From: Mugil cephalus
Lineage: Eukaryota; Chordata; Actinopteri; Mugiliformes; Mugilidae
Reading direction: 5' to 3'
DNA length: 64,000 bases
NCBI RefSeq assembly: GCF_022458985.1
Contig: NC_061781.1
Location: forward strand, 20,615,001 to 20,679,000
The notes below the pieces were generated by a model. The model was not told where the DNA came from. It saw only the letters and a program-made list of their open reading frames with translations, and searched no databases. Of the stretch, positions 1 through 14,900 are shown in pieces (position 1 is the stretch's first letter; every line of letters begins with the position of its first letter). A program made the translations under genes and the position numbers.

Positions 1-3000
1 TTTTAATAACACTTGTTTCTTGACGGGTCAAAATATATGCTATCAGAAAAACTAAAATATAACTGCTCTTAAATATTATTTTTATATTTCCTATATTATC
101 AAAGAAGTGGAACGTGCACCAGCAGCATAGCTCCTCTAGTATCCTATTCACCAAATGTGTTTTCATTCTCCCTGGCTGGCCACAAGGGGTTGCTGAGTAG
201 CCTGGGGCATCAAAGGCGTTGAGATACTGTCCAATCTGGACTCTCACAGTGAGGCCTCCTTGTCTGTAGGCATATGTGCTGTTTATTAGTCAAATACTTT
301 CCAAATGTTCAGGCCTCACCCACGAATTAGTGTGGTATGAGAGGTGGGAGTGTCTGAACCTGGCCTATCCCTGGCACGCTCCATATTAGCCCGCGACTTG
401 CGTCTCTAGTGGTAAAGAGCATTCAGCTTTTGGAGTGTTTTAGTTATGGAAGTGGCATAGCTGCACAAAAGCAATTAAAAAGCTCACAACGTTTGGCATG
501 TCTCCTCAAGGACTCGCTCTCTGTCTACATGAGTAGGGAAAGGCTGCGCTGGCGGAAGATTCTGCACATCGGTGAGCGCGATGACAGTGAGACAGCCAGA
601 CAGCTGGGGGCACGTGCTCCTCAAGACTCTAGCTTCTGCATGTAGTTGACGCGCTAAAGATGGGCATGAGGGGACGTCCAAGGAGTATCTAATGTGACAT
701 CTGTTCTCCTTCTGACTTAGACGGCAGGCCAGGAAAGCAAGGGTGAATGTGAGACTCGGAGCAAGATAATGAATGCTTTTATGTCTAAATGAGGACGATG
801 CTAATTATTATTGTGTTGTGTGTGTAACCACCAATAAGCCTCCGTTTGCAAATTCGCAGAAACCAGTTAGTGTTTTAATCTACTAAAAAAATAAGAAATA
901 TGGATTGATTAAATTCTCCATATTTCTTTTACCGCAATAATCAAACAAGGTTTAAATATCCATTCCTGTTTCTCATCTGCTACGTACTAGTTACTTAGAG
1001 GTCAAACTATAAACATGGGCTGACCAAAGCCTTTTGTGCGGTGATTACAAATAACTCATAGTTAAAATAGCCCGGCCACCGGAGGGAGAAGCATTGGTTG
1101 CAGATTAAAGGTTTTCTAACTAGAGTCATCATTCGGCTGTAAAAACTTTTAAGAGCTTCCTCTCTGCAATCATTAACTCGTACTGTGTAATGGAACAATA
1201 ACGCGGTTGACAGATGGATCTTTTTTTTTTTTGACGTCCACGTCTCTTTCGTTGGCTCCCAGTGCCCTTTGACCTCAAACGCCCTCTCACCCCGGATTAA
1301 TATAAAGCCACTGCTAGGCAGTTTCTGTGTTCTGCTCCGATGTGTCATGACATGTGGTCGCTGCGTGTCACTCAATATTAAAGGGATTTCGACGCGGCGT
1401 AAATGTAATACTTCTATTTTAAGACAACAAAATGAATTCCTGAATACTGATGCATTCTTCAGAGGATTACGCAAAAATTCAATTTATGTCCCACTGATGC
1501 TGTGTGGAACAGCTGGTCTGACTTTGACATCAGACACTGATATAGATAGCCTCGGTTCCCTTGTGTTGGCATTAGATACCCAGAACTCTGCCAGGGAGAT
1601 GAGGTGTGGCAGCACATGCATCCTTCCTGTAATTTACTTTGAAACGGCTTCTATTAGATGCTGCTCATTGTTAGGATAGGTGGTCGCGGATGTTTCATTT
1701 ACACTATGTACAGTAAATGTCATTCCTTCGCGAATTCTTGGCTTACAGGTCTGTGACTCGACACGAAAAAAAACGGGTCGCGTATGAGGGCAATAGGTCG
1801 CGCACACAAACACCCAATAGAAATACAGATTGGTCACACTAAGGTATGTTTGAGTGTGTGCTTTCTTCTGTCCTCTGCATCTGCATTTAGGATTCGCTGA
1901 TTTCCTAAGATGTCTTTTTATAACGTGGTCGGTTGGGCTCAGCAACATAGAAGCTATTTGAAGCAGGGGGGTCCGAGGTCACGTTATCAGTTGCCTGACC
2001 CGTCAGAGAACGTGGTGTTAAACTGTTTCCCGCAACTGCTTTTATTTTGGAGTCTTAGTCACTTGTGAGTCTGCGGTGTACTCTTGCAAACTGTGGTTTC
2101 CAGCTCGGACGTGATCCTGTGTGTAATGCGTGGTTGGAAGGAAATGGGAAGTTGGTGCTTAAAGATAAACACACAGTTTTCAGTGTATTAAGTTCACCGG
2201 TGAAATCAGATACATTCTCCTATACCTGCACCCAGCCTTAGCTCCGTGACGTTTTACTGTATTCAGATTTTGTTTAAAATGCCTGAGAGAGCTGTTGATT
2301 CAACTATGTTTTCATTTTGGAGCCTGTGGTTTATATTGAATTGTGTTGTAGCAACACTTGGTTCTGTTATGTTGGGAACCCTGTTTTATAAATTTATAAA
2401 TAATTTAAACACTTCTTAGTTTAATTCAGTCGAGTTTAATAGCGCCACAGACTACATCCTTCAAAATGATCATGTACTTCAATTAGCACAGAAAACTGCA
2501 AAGTTTTGGCAAGTGCAAATGTGAGGTGCAATTTTGTGTTTTAGATTTTAATTTCTACGTCCTTGTTTCGTCATTATTCTCAATTTGCATTTTGTAATAA
2601 GCTCTACAGTAAGTCCGTGTGGTCTACAAGCTGTAGCCTGTTTTTAATAACTAATTGCTGATACATAAACTCCACTGCTGTTGCATAAGTAAACGAGCGC
2701 CGTTTTCACTGGGACCTCTCATCTGCGGCTTCTTTCTTAAGCACCCAGAAACATTTGGTCCACTTCTCCTGCCATGCAGACGACATTTCAACAAACATTT
2801 TCGAGTTCGACTCCGCCGTCGCATTGCTGCTCTGATAAGATCTGCTAGCTGAGCTGCTCGCATCACGTTCAACCCCGCCGGCCTTTTCCCGGAGGCTACT
2901 GTGCGGTCGGTCAATCAGGCCTATTTCTGGCACATATTCACATGAATCCCAAATCCCAGTCTCAGACATCCAATCGCGGTGGCTTGAGCTGGAGATTTGG

Positions 3001-5523
3001 GGATTTCACAACAGCATCGGTTGTGTTAACAGGCTCTACCTAAGGACTGTGTGAAGGTTCCCTCGGTTTGGAGGAAGCCGTTCGTCTCCCTGGTTCAGTC
3101 ATGTCAGATTTATCTTTTTATTGACGGTTCGGTAAAGCTCATAGTGGGGGTTGTGATTAGCTTTGCTCTACCCCCGTGTAATGTATTTCGCCTCAGCGTG
3201 TGTTTGTCTGACCTGCATATCGTCTCTTAAATAATCAGTGCAGCAGTTGACCTCAGTCATCTGACTGCATCGGATTCCAACATCTACCTACCAGCGGCCT
3301 CTAACTCCAGACAGCATGTTTCATAATCTTATCTTTCACAAAACGAAGTGAACATGACTGGACACATGTTTATGCGCAAATCAGATTTAACAGTTTACAG
3401 ATTGGACACCGTGTCGGGTCAGCCTGAGTTTGTCACAGCGACCTGTCAGACGGTGGATGTAGTAGCAGCTTGTCTGACTGTGTGCGTCTGAATGTTGCTC
3501 ACAGTGGCCCTAAGATGATTTGGTTGAAGATATTATTGCTTAACGGTGCCCAGTCTGGATATTTGAAAGCTGTATGTAATTTTATAGGATGGTTAAAGTC
3601 AGAACCTGCAGTTCTTTTGCAGCTTTTGTATATTAAATCACCACAAGCACAGTTTTACGAGAATAAAATAACACATTATCATCCCTGCTGCGTTGCGGTG
3701 CCTCCGTTTGTTGAAAGGTTTTTGTGCTATTTGTTTGCTCACTGACCTAACTGACTGAACAGTACATTGGAGCTGATTGTTTCATGTGCTCTGCTATTTG
3801 TTTTTTTATTTTGCCTTGGTGCTTTTCTTTCCATGTTTTATTTGAGTTGATGTGCTTGAACAAAAGGCGGCCTGTGTGCAAAGCCTTCATACCAACAGCT
3901 TATCAAGCCTGTGCAGTGTCCTGTGTGGAGGACAACAGGAACTGGGGTTTGAGCAGAAACCGGTGGAAAACACTGGACTTTGTGATCCTGTCGTCTAAAA
4001 ATACTGTGGCCGCACTTTTAGTTTCCACATACATATAACGGTGACATTAGTAGGTGTACCATTTCTGTTTAATTAGCATTTACGTCAGTAGGCGTATGGG
4101 GCTACCCGTGCCTTTAGTTTGCACCGCGAAGAGCTGTTAGATCAACACATTTACGGAGAATTGATGTAATTGCCGTCACTCCGAGACAGCAGCCACCGGA
4201 AGTGGATGTTTGTTTGAGGAGTAAATAACCATATCCACTTTCTTGGATTGCCCAAACAGCGCTCCGCGGTGCTTTTAATAGGCGCAGACTGGTTCGGTCA
4301 TCTGTCTTTGAATTTTGACATGTCCCGTTCCCTCCCCTCTATTGCCCATCAACTATAATAAGACATGGAATGGCTGGCAGCCCAAGCTTGCGAAGGGAAG
4401 GCAAAACAAAGACCACCATAGTGTAAGATGCAGAATAGTTGGGAATACGTGTGTCTGATAGTTGTGTTAGATCACGTTTTTGATTTGGCCCACCATCTCA
4501 CATGCCAGTTTATTGGGTACACCAGTGAAAATTATTCATTCTAATATAACAATCCCTCATTAAAACTCCTGCTTCATGACAGCTGTGATCTTTCAACTTT
4601 ATGTTTAAGAATTACTGGATAAAACTGTGTTGATTTTGTGTGTCCATTGAGAGCATACTTTGTGCAGTAACACTGTGTATTGTAGATTTATTGATCCCCT
4701 TGGTTCAGGCCACAGTTTTGTTCATTGTTCACATGCTTTATTTGTTTAAAAGGAACTCTGCAGGAGCTTTATTTATACATTTTATTTCACATTTGCTATG
4801 TTTACTTGAGAATTTACGCCCATCTATGTCTCCGCTCCCGGGTGGTGCAGTACGGGTGATTATTTTGGAGGATGCTATTTGTGGTGCTGTTAAAGTAGAT
4901 TGAATTAAACACAAAAATGTTAAGTCTAGCCAACTGAATAAATTGGGGTTTTCAAAATAAGAGAAACACGTGTCCGTATAACACAATACACTTCAGTAGT
5001 GCCACAAACCACAGCTTCAAAATTGAAAACATAGTTGAATGAAGAGCTTGCTCAAAAGCGTAACCTTTATGAAGCTAAGAGCTGCTATCTGCATAACTAT
5101 CGCATGCGAATGCATTTGTTTTCGCTAGTGTTCCCACTGAACTGTGAAGTATGCGCACTCACACCTTGGTTATCTTCTTTATTTGCCTGTTCCTCCTTAG
5201 TTTGTTTAGTGTTTCTTTTGTCCTTGTGATTTGCACCTTCAGGCAGAGGTAATAATCACTATTTTATTTAGAATTTTCAATCATCATCTCTTCTCGAAGA
5301 GGAGCCCCGTTGTCGGAGCTCAGATCAAAAGTTTCTCTTTCTGTTTTGCGTTGTTGGAGCTTTTTTAGAGGAAAAGTTAGTGCACACGTTGTGTGTCATC
5401 GGCCCGTGAAAGGTGCATCCTTCGTTTCCACCCCGTGGCCGTTGCAAGCTGCAACAACAGGTCTGTCCCTTTACATAACCTTCTATGAGCACTGAGGAAT
5501 GCAAACTGGAAAGGGCAGATCCA

Positions 5524-5524
5524 C

Positions 5525-5553
<29 letters not shown>
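5524..5553. repeat. (CA)n microsatellite
   Basis: About 15 uninterrupted CA units are visible. It lies about 430 bases upstream of the ppp2r3b start codon. Confidence 0.95.
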
Positions 5554-5555
<2 letters not shown>

Positions 5556-5654
5556 CTCCCATCACACTCGTACACTAAGTGACTCCCACAAACATGCACC
5601 CAGTCACTCCTTATCTTCCCAGCAGCTTTGAGGCAAGGGCTTCCTGACCCTGCA

Positions 5655-5705
5655 GTGTGTGTGTGTGTGTGTGTGCGCCCGTGTGTGTGTGTGTCTGTGT
5701 GTGTT
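5655..5705. repeat. Imperfect (GT)n microsatellite
   Basis: GT units are interrupted by short GC-bearing variants. Together with the CA tract about 100 bases upstream it makes an inverted purine-pyrimidine pair, just ahead of the ppp2r3b first exon. Confidence 0.9.
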
Positions 5706-5977
5706 AGGTAGAGACTGGGACAGAGCGGCAGGCTGAGCTGAGATTGTGCGACCAGATCTGGAATGGGAGAGAGAGTCACAGTAGCAGCTGCTGCCTTGCA
5801 TTAAGAGGCTCTCACACTGACAGAGGACAATCACAGGGACATACACACAGAGGACCTCCACTGCTTTCCACTGCCTTTTACTGGCCGGCTACAAGTGATC
5901 CGTCCAGCGGAGAGGACGGCGGCGGATTGAGCGCCGCGCTCGTGTGTGTGCGTTCCCCCCACCTGTCCGATGCGAGG

Positions 5978-8900
5978 ATGAGGATGAGGGAGCTGTCCCT
6001 GCGTCAGGACCCTGACCTGAGGAAGGAGTTGGCTTTGCTGGCGCGCGGATGTGACTTTGTTCTGCCCTCTCGGTTCAAGAAGAGGCTCAGAGCCTTCCAG
6101 CAAGGACAGGCAGGTGTTTGTACGAGTTGTACCCTCTGCTACCCTCTACTACGCAGGCTTTACTGGCCTGGCAGCCAAGGGGGCAGGTCTATTAATGTTG
6201 GCTGGTATTCGTGGGCTTCGTGTCTTGGTATTCAGTTTGCGTTATAGTGGAATAACTGTTAAATTACAGTGATTGTTGGGGCAAATTAAGAGCTATCTCA
6301 CATTTCTCTGTGTTTCAAACCTTGCGAAATGCGATCAAATCATGTGATTTGACATGTGAGCTTTGGTTACTGGATGTTGGTTTCGTGTTGTGTGGCATGT
6401 TGTACTCAGCTGTCTCTTTGCTGTCCTCTTTCAGACCACATCATTGTGAATGTGCAAAATGTCATGTGGCTTAGCAGTTGTACTCAAGAGCTCTGCTAGT
6501 GGCTAGCATGAAGTGAGAGAGAGAGAGAAAGAGGGGGACAGTACAGGGAGGGCAACAGGAGATGTTTATGTCCTTTTATAGCCATGGCTGACACCAACAC
6601 ACAGAACAGAAGAGCAGAGGATCAACAGCATTTATCACGTTAAAAGAGCAAATTATCGCTGCACAACATTTTCAGTCGGCGTTGACACGCGTGGATGTCC
6701 CATTAAGCCCGCGTCCATAATTTTATGGCTTTGTTAAGATACTGTTGAAAGTTTTACGGCTGCAGATGCAATGTCATATGTATATATTACACAGACGGCG
6801 GGTTTGGATTTGTGTTTTCATGCCTCGGCCGGCCACTGTGTGTGTTTATGTGATCAATGAAGGCCTCACAGAGCAATGCAATTAGCAAATTCTTCAAACA
6901 TGTAAATAGTCTTTAGGCATGACACGACGATTGAGAGCAAAACAGTCTCTGCTCGGGCTGTTTTTAGTAGCTGACTGCTATGTGCAACATCACAACATCC
7001 CGGGCTCCAAGCTTTTCTTTTTTTTTTTATATATAGATTGTTTTCTGTGCATATGATCTGCTCAGTTGTGAATAGTGAATCATACCTACTATTTTGAGAT
7101 GAAGGTTTGTCCTCGAACTTGACGTCTCTGTTGTTAGAGTAGGAATGTCATCGTCAGAAAACACGCACTCTTTTGTGTTATCATGCTGCAAAGCTGTTAT
7201 AAGAACACAAAACCATGCACTGGTGCTTATATCAACAGGGACGCCTACATAACACAAACTACTCCACCTGATGTGTGAAGTTCAGACATAACACAAGCTG
7301 TTCATACGCAGGCCTACACTAATTCTGTCTCTGGGTCAGCAAAACAACTGTAATTGGTTCACTATTTAAACTACAAACCGTTTTATCTCCTTTGTTATGT
7401 TCTATAATTAAGCAACACACACTCTTACATCCTTTTACATTTAATCATTTAGTTCTTTGTTCCACTACAGACAATCTTAGGTTTCATTAGTAACATCAAT
7501 AATGCCAGTACGTCATTTCTAAAATCCTGATATGTGCTGACTCATTGTGTATTCATTGTCATTTAGTGCTTTATTTAGTGAAAAGATAACAAGACCGATT
7601 AATTGCGGGGAAAAAAACTTAATTAATTTCTGGTCATTGTTCACCTTGATCGAGGCAGTATTGTTAGAAATTACATTCATATTAATGCAGTTCATAATGC
7701 ATAGGGAGTTACTTATTAAAATTAACTTTATTTAATTTATATAACACCTTAAAAGCAAAGAGCATTTGCACCAAAGCTTTGCTTCACAGGCAAAATGTGT
7801 AAAAACATTTAAAATCAAGATCAGTTTATCAAAGAAATAAAAAAGTTATTAAACCACAAAGTTATTAAAACCCATGGATGTAAATTAATAACAGTAATAC
7901 AGTCACATTGCAGATGCTGCTATGAATGTGTCAGCTGTTGCAGATGGTGTTGGATATAGTCATTGTCCATTAAGAATTGTTGAATATCTGTGATTTTATC
8001 TTACGATGCCAAATAAAAGAGTTTTTAGACGACTGAATTACCTAAGATGAGTTCTTCCTCTCACTAATTCATTAACTCATAATGTTCATTAGAGTAGGAT
8101 GGTCATCACATTATTTATATTTATAATAGGATGATATTAACAAGGTTTTAAACTGACTGACAAACAATTCCACACACATTAATAACAGTTGACACACTGA
8201 TTAAAACCTGCAAGAGAACGACTATTAGAGAGGAATGCCAGTCGCAGTGATATCTATTGCACATAATGGAGATAATTCCTATGATTGCTGAGTAGTCACA
8301 ACTTGTCACTAACGTTCCCTCAGGCCGCCGAGAGGTACGGTTACACGCAAATACTGGATTACATCTGCTGAGAAGTGTTAGCGTGTCCTAGCATCGGCCG
8401 CTAACAGTTTGTCTCTCTGTGTGTCTGTCCCAGGCCCAGGTGAGGACGGAGGAGCCAGTCACCACAGCATTGAGTGAAAGCATTCCCAAGTTTTACTTCC
8501 CACAGGGCCGGCCCCAAGCCAACCTCAACGTCGACAGCCTCATTTCCAAAATTGAGAAAATATTTTCCCAATTCCCAAATGAAAGGGCCACCATTGAGGA
8601 CATGGGGCAGGTTGCCAAGGTGAGAATGTGATTTGTAACGTGGAGACCGAGCTGCCACCCAGACCCAGCAAATTATTTTCATTAGTGCCGTTTAGCTTCT
8701 GACTTTACGAATGTTTGCTGATTTTAAAAACCCACGGAAAAAATGATTTACTTGTCTCGGAGGAATGTGAGAAACCAGAGTGAAGAGTGCAGTGACAGCT
8801 CGGTTTCCTCTGGGAAGTCTCATGATGCAACGGCGCTTTTCCACCGACAGGATTAGCTGTTTTTTTTTGTGCTCTTTTCTTTTTTTAATGGCCACATGTG

Positions 8901-11900
8901 TATTTATGAGTTTTACATTATACTATTAAGTGTTTTCCTCTTTGTCTTCTCTGCATCCTTTCCACGTATTGCCTCATTTCTCCTGCCTCCTCGTCTCCTC
9001 AGGCCTGCGAGTGTCCCCTCTACTGGAAAGTGCCATTGTTCATCTCAGCTGGAGGCGACAGGACGGGCTTCGTGTCCGTACACAAGTTTGTGGCTATGTG
9101 GAGAAAGTAAGACAATAGCTGCTCTTATTCTCACTAGAGCGCTGCTACATTCACTCGCAGCCAAATGGCTCATACAATCTCCTCCGAAACAATGATGACC
9201 ACTCGCTGGGGGATCAGACGCTGCACGCACATCTCTGCTATTATGACCTAAACACAAATCACAGCTCTCATCGGCTCCACAAGGGAAAGTCGCTGTGCAT
9301 ACACAGCGCATAAATGAAAACATCCCTTTAGTGTCGTTCTGCATAAAAAGGGACACCACTGGGCTTTTATATTGGCGACTGCGTGCTGTTGTGTGCAATA
9401 GGCATGCTCTTGTGTTACTGTGTGAGCCTCCAGAGAACTGGACAGACCTGGCCTTTTACTTAAACTCGTGAATGCGCCTTTTTTTTAGATGAGAGGCAAC
9501 AAGACACGCTACTATAATCCGACCAGCAGTGAATTCAGAATCCTAATTTCCAAATCCATCGTACCTGTGATGCATTAGATATCACTTTAACTGTGTAAAA
9601 CAATTAAAAATTAATAAATGAAAAATAGACTGGTCTCTGTGACGACCCAAGAACTGTCCTACTCTATTTTTTAAAATAAACATTAAATACAAATCAATTA
9701 CTGAGTGGAAGAACTCATCTTAGGTCTTGATTCAGTCTAAAAAGTGTTTTATTTGGCACCGTAGTGTAAAATGACAAGTATTCAACAGTTCTTAATGGAC
9801 AATAACTACATCCACCGCCATCTACAGTATCCTACACATCCATAGCAGCATCTGTAATGTAACTGTGTAGTGGCTCTGATCAACAAATAGACAAAACTGG
9901 ACCCACTTAGTGATCATTAAAGATACATTTTAATAAGTAAATGTGCTATTTACTGCATAAATATATGTCATTTATAACAATACTGCCTTGATCAAGGTGA
10001 ACGAATGAAAAACAGCTAATCGTGTGGTGCCAGTTTTCACAAAACACTTTAAATCCCTTTTGAAATAAATGATAAAAAAGACCAGAGCGAACATCACAAC
10101 CAAAGAGGACGTAACCATCTGTTATCTTTTTTTTTTTTTTTTTTTTTTCCTCTCTCTCTCTCCAGAACTCTGCAGACCTGTCACGATGATGCTTCTAAAT
10201 TCGTGCACCTCTTGGCCAAGCCCGGCTGTAATTACCTGGAACAAGACGACTTTATTCCATTCCTGCAGGTACTGGCCGCCGCACACCCAGGGAGAGGGCT
10301 GGACTTGGCAACGAGGGGTGGCCAAATAATTAAATTGGCTCGTTCGGTGCGAAACTGGACCACCGCTTTTGGACTGCCCTGCTGAGGCAGTGCTTTTTCA
10401 TGTGGCGGAGGACTAATTCAGCGGCGCTACTTTAAGGCTGGTAATATAGTGGAGTGCAGTATAGGGGACAGGAGACTCCCCTGACAATTCAGGATTCGGG
10501 CTCAGCAGTTATTAAGGGAAAATAGAGATGTAAATGTGTCTCCTGTGTTAATCACATTACAGCACCGAAATAATCCATTCGCTCCTAATTTATTTGTACG
10601 ACAGCTTTAATTGAGTATTTCTCACTGTTTGGACTTGCTGTGGTTGGCTATTTGTTTCCTCATTCCAGCTGACAATCGGTCAGTGTGCCACGCTCGCCCC
10701 GCCCTAAACCCGATTCATTTTCATGCCGGTTCTGAGCCGAGCGCCCGTTAGCATACGGGCGGAGATGGCTGGTGGCACCCGCTGTTTAATTTGTACGGTC
10801 TCCGCTCCGCGAAATCGCCTTTGACTGTTTTGATGAATGAAAGGCGGATTGCAGTGGAGTAGATTTGACTGTCCCCGCCTGTTTCCTGTGCCCCGTGATT
10901 TATGTGTTTCTCTATGATTTAATTTCTCACAGCGAGAGTCAAAGAGGCACGACGGCTGCCCTGAAATAAGGCCTTTTAATTTCATTGCCGCCTTCGCATT
11001 TGTGTCAACAATTCTTTCCCTCCGTAGGCAGGAGAATGTGGTGGAGTAAAGCGCAGGCACGGGGGAGTTTCGTGGCGTATAGCTACAGTTCATTTGAGGT
11101 GTGGCACACTGTGTGTCTATATGGCCCGAGGACGAAGAGAAGGTTAACAGCCGTCTCTGGCAAGACTCTTCTTTCCCGCCTTCCCATCACATTTCTGTCA
11201 AATTTGAAAGCTCATTCTCGAACCGGTTGACCGGGTGTTTTGTGATTTCGACGAAACGTTTTAAACCGTATGGCCTCGCCCAATAAGGCTCGGAGCTATT
11301 TCTTCACAGAGCACACTTTATAAAGCATATGGCATGACAGAGTGACGTAGATAGCCCCTGGCAACCTCTCACGTCCTACTTTGTCATGTGTTCCGTCTAC
11401 CAAAAAAAGAAAGAGAAGACAGATGTGGTCTGCCCTTCAGCTTGTCTCAGAAAATAGCCGTAAACTTATTTCTTTGTATGTATTTGTGTGTTGCAGGCGT
11501 AGGACTCGGATTGCCAAGTTCAAGTGTTTGTTGGTTTTGTTATGGAAATGAAGCGTGTAAAGGCTGACTCTATTTTACGTTTGCAGGATGTGGTGAACTC
11601 ACACGCAGGCCTGGCATTTCTAAAAGAGGCGCCGGACTTTCACTCACGATACATCACCACGGTATACCGCCATGACACAACACAACAACACAGCAGCAAC
11701 CGGTGACACACGGCAATTATACCAATAAACGTTTCCACTTCGTTGGTTGTTTTTCAGGTGGTTCAGAGGATATTTTACAATGTGAACCGGTCGTGGACTG
11801 GGAAAATAACAGGTTCAGAGCTCAGGAAAAGTAACTTTCTTCAGGTAAATCTTCACTTTCTGTTGATCTTTTTCTATTTGTGCTGAAAAATAGTCATTCA

Positions 11901-14900
11901 GGGGTTCTACGTGTCTCTAAAACTACTAGAAGTTAGAGGTACAGGTGTTTTACACAAACAGTCCAGCGTTTTTGCAGAAAAAAACATACATACCCAAATT
12001 AAACTGTATGCTGTTCATGAATCTCAAGACTCTTAAGTTTATATCAGAAAAGTTTGAATCAATCTAAGTGGTACTTGAGTCAAATAAGTTAAAAAAGTAA
12101 GAAGCTGTTGATTTCACCTGATTTTTTTTTTGTTTTGAAAAAATGTATTGTTTGAATCCTTTAATGACTTTTATCAATGAAAACTGAAGAAAATTAGACA
12201 TCACATGCAGCATTTACTCAAACACAACTCATGTGCAGAGCTACTTCTGTCCCTGTACAACTTATACAACCCAGCAGAATCTAAAAGGGTTAATCAAATT
12301 ATTTAATTTATTGTTGGTGCCACTAAGCACCACGGTGAAAGCTCTCTACAGCCAGCGAGATGTGTGCTATTAAATCAAAGTTAAACTAAGAAGTCACAGA
12401 TTTATGGTTGTACGCGCTCCTCTCTAGAGATGTAACTACACGTCGTGGTTGCACAGACTGAAACATTGTGGTTCTGGTCATGTGTCTCAGCAGCCGGACA
12501 GACACAAAAAAAAGTCTCCCTCCTTATGCCTCTTGCATATCATCTGCTCAACATCTTTGCTCTGCATTTCTTTGCATTGTACGAGTTCAAAACTTGCTGT
12601 CATTCAACATTTCTTAACTAAACTCCAAAATGACACAAAGAAATTCTACAAGGTTAAGGTTGTAGTGGCTTAATCACACAACAATGCCAATACACAAGTG
12701 TACTCCTTAAATAGATTCATCACAAACCAAGCTCCTGAGACCCTGCGTCCTCATATGAGGACGTTAAGTTTTAGGTTTTATTGCAACTTATTCTGCTTCT
12801 TTTAAACCCATTGTCCCTATTAGTGGACACTTTAGTCTGCTATCTAGTGGTAGCAAAGGTTAAACCTTATTTATTTGTGCTTATTAACGTTTGTAGTTTG
12901 ATATGACGCTCAAATTTGACAAATTAGCAATTTTGCTAATTAGAAAGTGCTCATTTTAGGGCGCTGGCACCTCGTTGTTTGCAATTCTTTCATTGTGCTG
13001 TTACTGCACAAATCTTTAACAACACATGTTCAGGTATTAAGATAAACAGTTTTTATATTTTGTCGCATATTGGTGACTTTATAATAATATAAATAATGAA
13101 ATAATTCCAGTGTCCACATATGAGGACATTGTTTTGTTTTTTTCAAAAACTACTACTTCCTGTTCAAAGATGACAATTAGTTTTTATACGTCTTAGTTCC
13201 TACTGTTCCAAAATACCCTGGAGGAATTAAAAATGCATACTAAATAAAAGCTCGGGTCTCAGGAGGTTAGGTCTGTAAAGTCCCCTAGATATTTAAAGAG
13301 CCTGTACACGAATTCATTTAACCGTGTTCAATGATTATGATTCATACAGAATGTGGCGTTGCTGGAGCAGGAAGAAGATGTGAACCAGCTGACAGAGTTC
13401 TTCTCCTATGAACATTTCTACGTCATCTACTGCAAGTTCTGGGAGCTGGACAGTGACCATGACCTGTACATCGACCAGAAGGACCTGGCGCGGCACAATG
13501 ACCAAGGTGCGCCGACGCACACTCACTTTCACCCCAGATTTGATCGTTGTTTTTATTTATTTTAGCGTCGCGTCAAGTCAACGCGCTCGGTGCAAAAAAT
13601 ACTTCAAAGGACGACCCTGTCGGAGCTAAATGAACTCTCCTTAAATCTTCCTTTCGACTTGACGGCACAGTGACTACAATGAAACCGCGTGTAACAGTTA
13701 GAAGAATTTGTAAACGTTATTCGCACCGAGATTCTTCCTCACACACAAATGCGCAGCCAGGAAAAAAAAAAAAAAGATCTGACGCTTTCTCCCCACTCAC
13801 TCCACACCACATGTTCTTGGTTGATGGTCTGTGAGTGAGGCAGGGGAAATGAGACACAAGATCAATAAGAGCAGCGTATATACTCCGCTCCAGTGACGCT
13901 ACGTCTGGAACAATTTCTACCGCTATATGGTCACAATGATGACCAGAGGATTTATGGCATTGTCAAGATATAAAAAAAAATATATATATATAAAAAAAAA
14001 TAGAAAGAAAAAGAGCTGCACTAGCCAATCTGGATTTACAGTCTGTGAGAATGGATTACATGTGTTGTGAAAGATTTGTGCAGTAACTGAAAGAGCTGTT
14101 GTCTAAGAGAGAAAAGACATGCTCTGTTCCCAGACTGGGTTGTAACCTCTTGCTGTGTGCTTTTCCAGCCATCTCGCATAAGATGATTGAGAGGATATTC
14201 TCAGGAACAGTAACGAGGTAAGTTGGAAAAAAGTAAAAAAATAAATAAATAATAAAAAAAAGACGATGGCGTCGTCTCCACTGCTGGTTCTAATGTTTTT
14301 TTTTTTTGGTTGGTTTCTCTCATCAGGGACAGACGGGTGTATAAAGAGGGACGGCTCAGTTATGCCGATTTTGTCTGGTTCCTCATCTCCGAGGAAGACA
14401 AGAAAACCGACACCAGGTATCTTGAAACTCAAACTTGACCAGTTTGACTTGAACGATTGTAGGATTTCTCACACGTCTTCATCTCTCCATCAGTATCGAG
14501 TACTGGTTCCGCTGCATGGACCTGGATGGAGACGGGGTGCTCAGCATGTACGAGCTGGAGTACTTCTACGAGGAGCAGTGTCAGAAGCTGGAGTCCATGG
14601 CTATCGAGCCCCTTCCCTTCGAGGACTGCCTCTGCCAAATGCTCGACCTCGTCAAGCCCGAGGTCGAAGGTCAGACCGGGTTTTACATTTACACTCGCCC
14701 TCAGGAGTTCTGACAGGTTGCACTTTGTCACACGGTCACAGCGGCAGAGACACATATATACGTTTTCAGGTCAGAGCATTGATCACTGGCTGAGTGAACA
14801 GTTATAGATGAGACCGGCCGCCTGCTGCCAGCTGCTGGTGTCATCCACACTGTCAACAAACTCCCCCCCAGCACTTAGTCCTTCCACTGTGTTATTTAGA

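Larger units (their letters stand above)
1..5977. other. Intergenic or upstream region without a recognisable gene
   Basis: I read both strands and found no exon that matches a protein family I know, and no pair of splice sites around a conserved reading frame. Open frames here are short and have no family signature. The stretch holds A/T-rich single-copy-looking sequence, and near its end two dinucleotide repeats. The last few hundred bases probably contain the ppp2r3b promoter and 5' UTR. A longer first exon for the long (PR70-like) isoform could lie here or outside the window, but I could not identify one. Confidence 0.6.

Noticed and set aside
1007..1948. Overlapping 104-155 codon frames on both strands
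   Set aside because: No conserved motif, no splice sites in matching phase, and composition typical of non-coding sequence.
5483..5861. Cys-Val and Thr-His repeat open frames
   Set aside because: They are translations of the CA and GT microsatellites.
5744..6247. 167-codon open frame covering ppp2r3b exon 1
   Set aside because: Only the part from 5978 to 6109 resembles the PPP2R3B family. The upstream part is 5' UTR that happens to be open, and the part after 6109 is intron.
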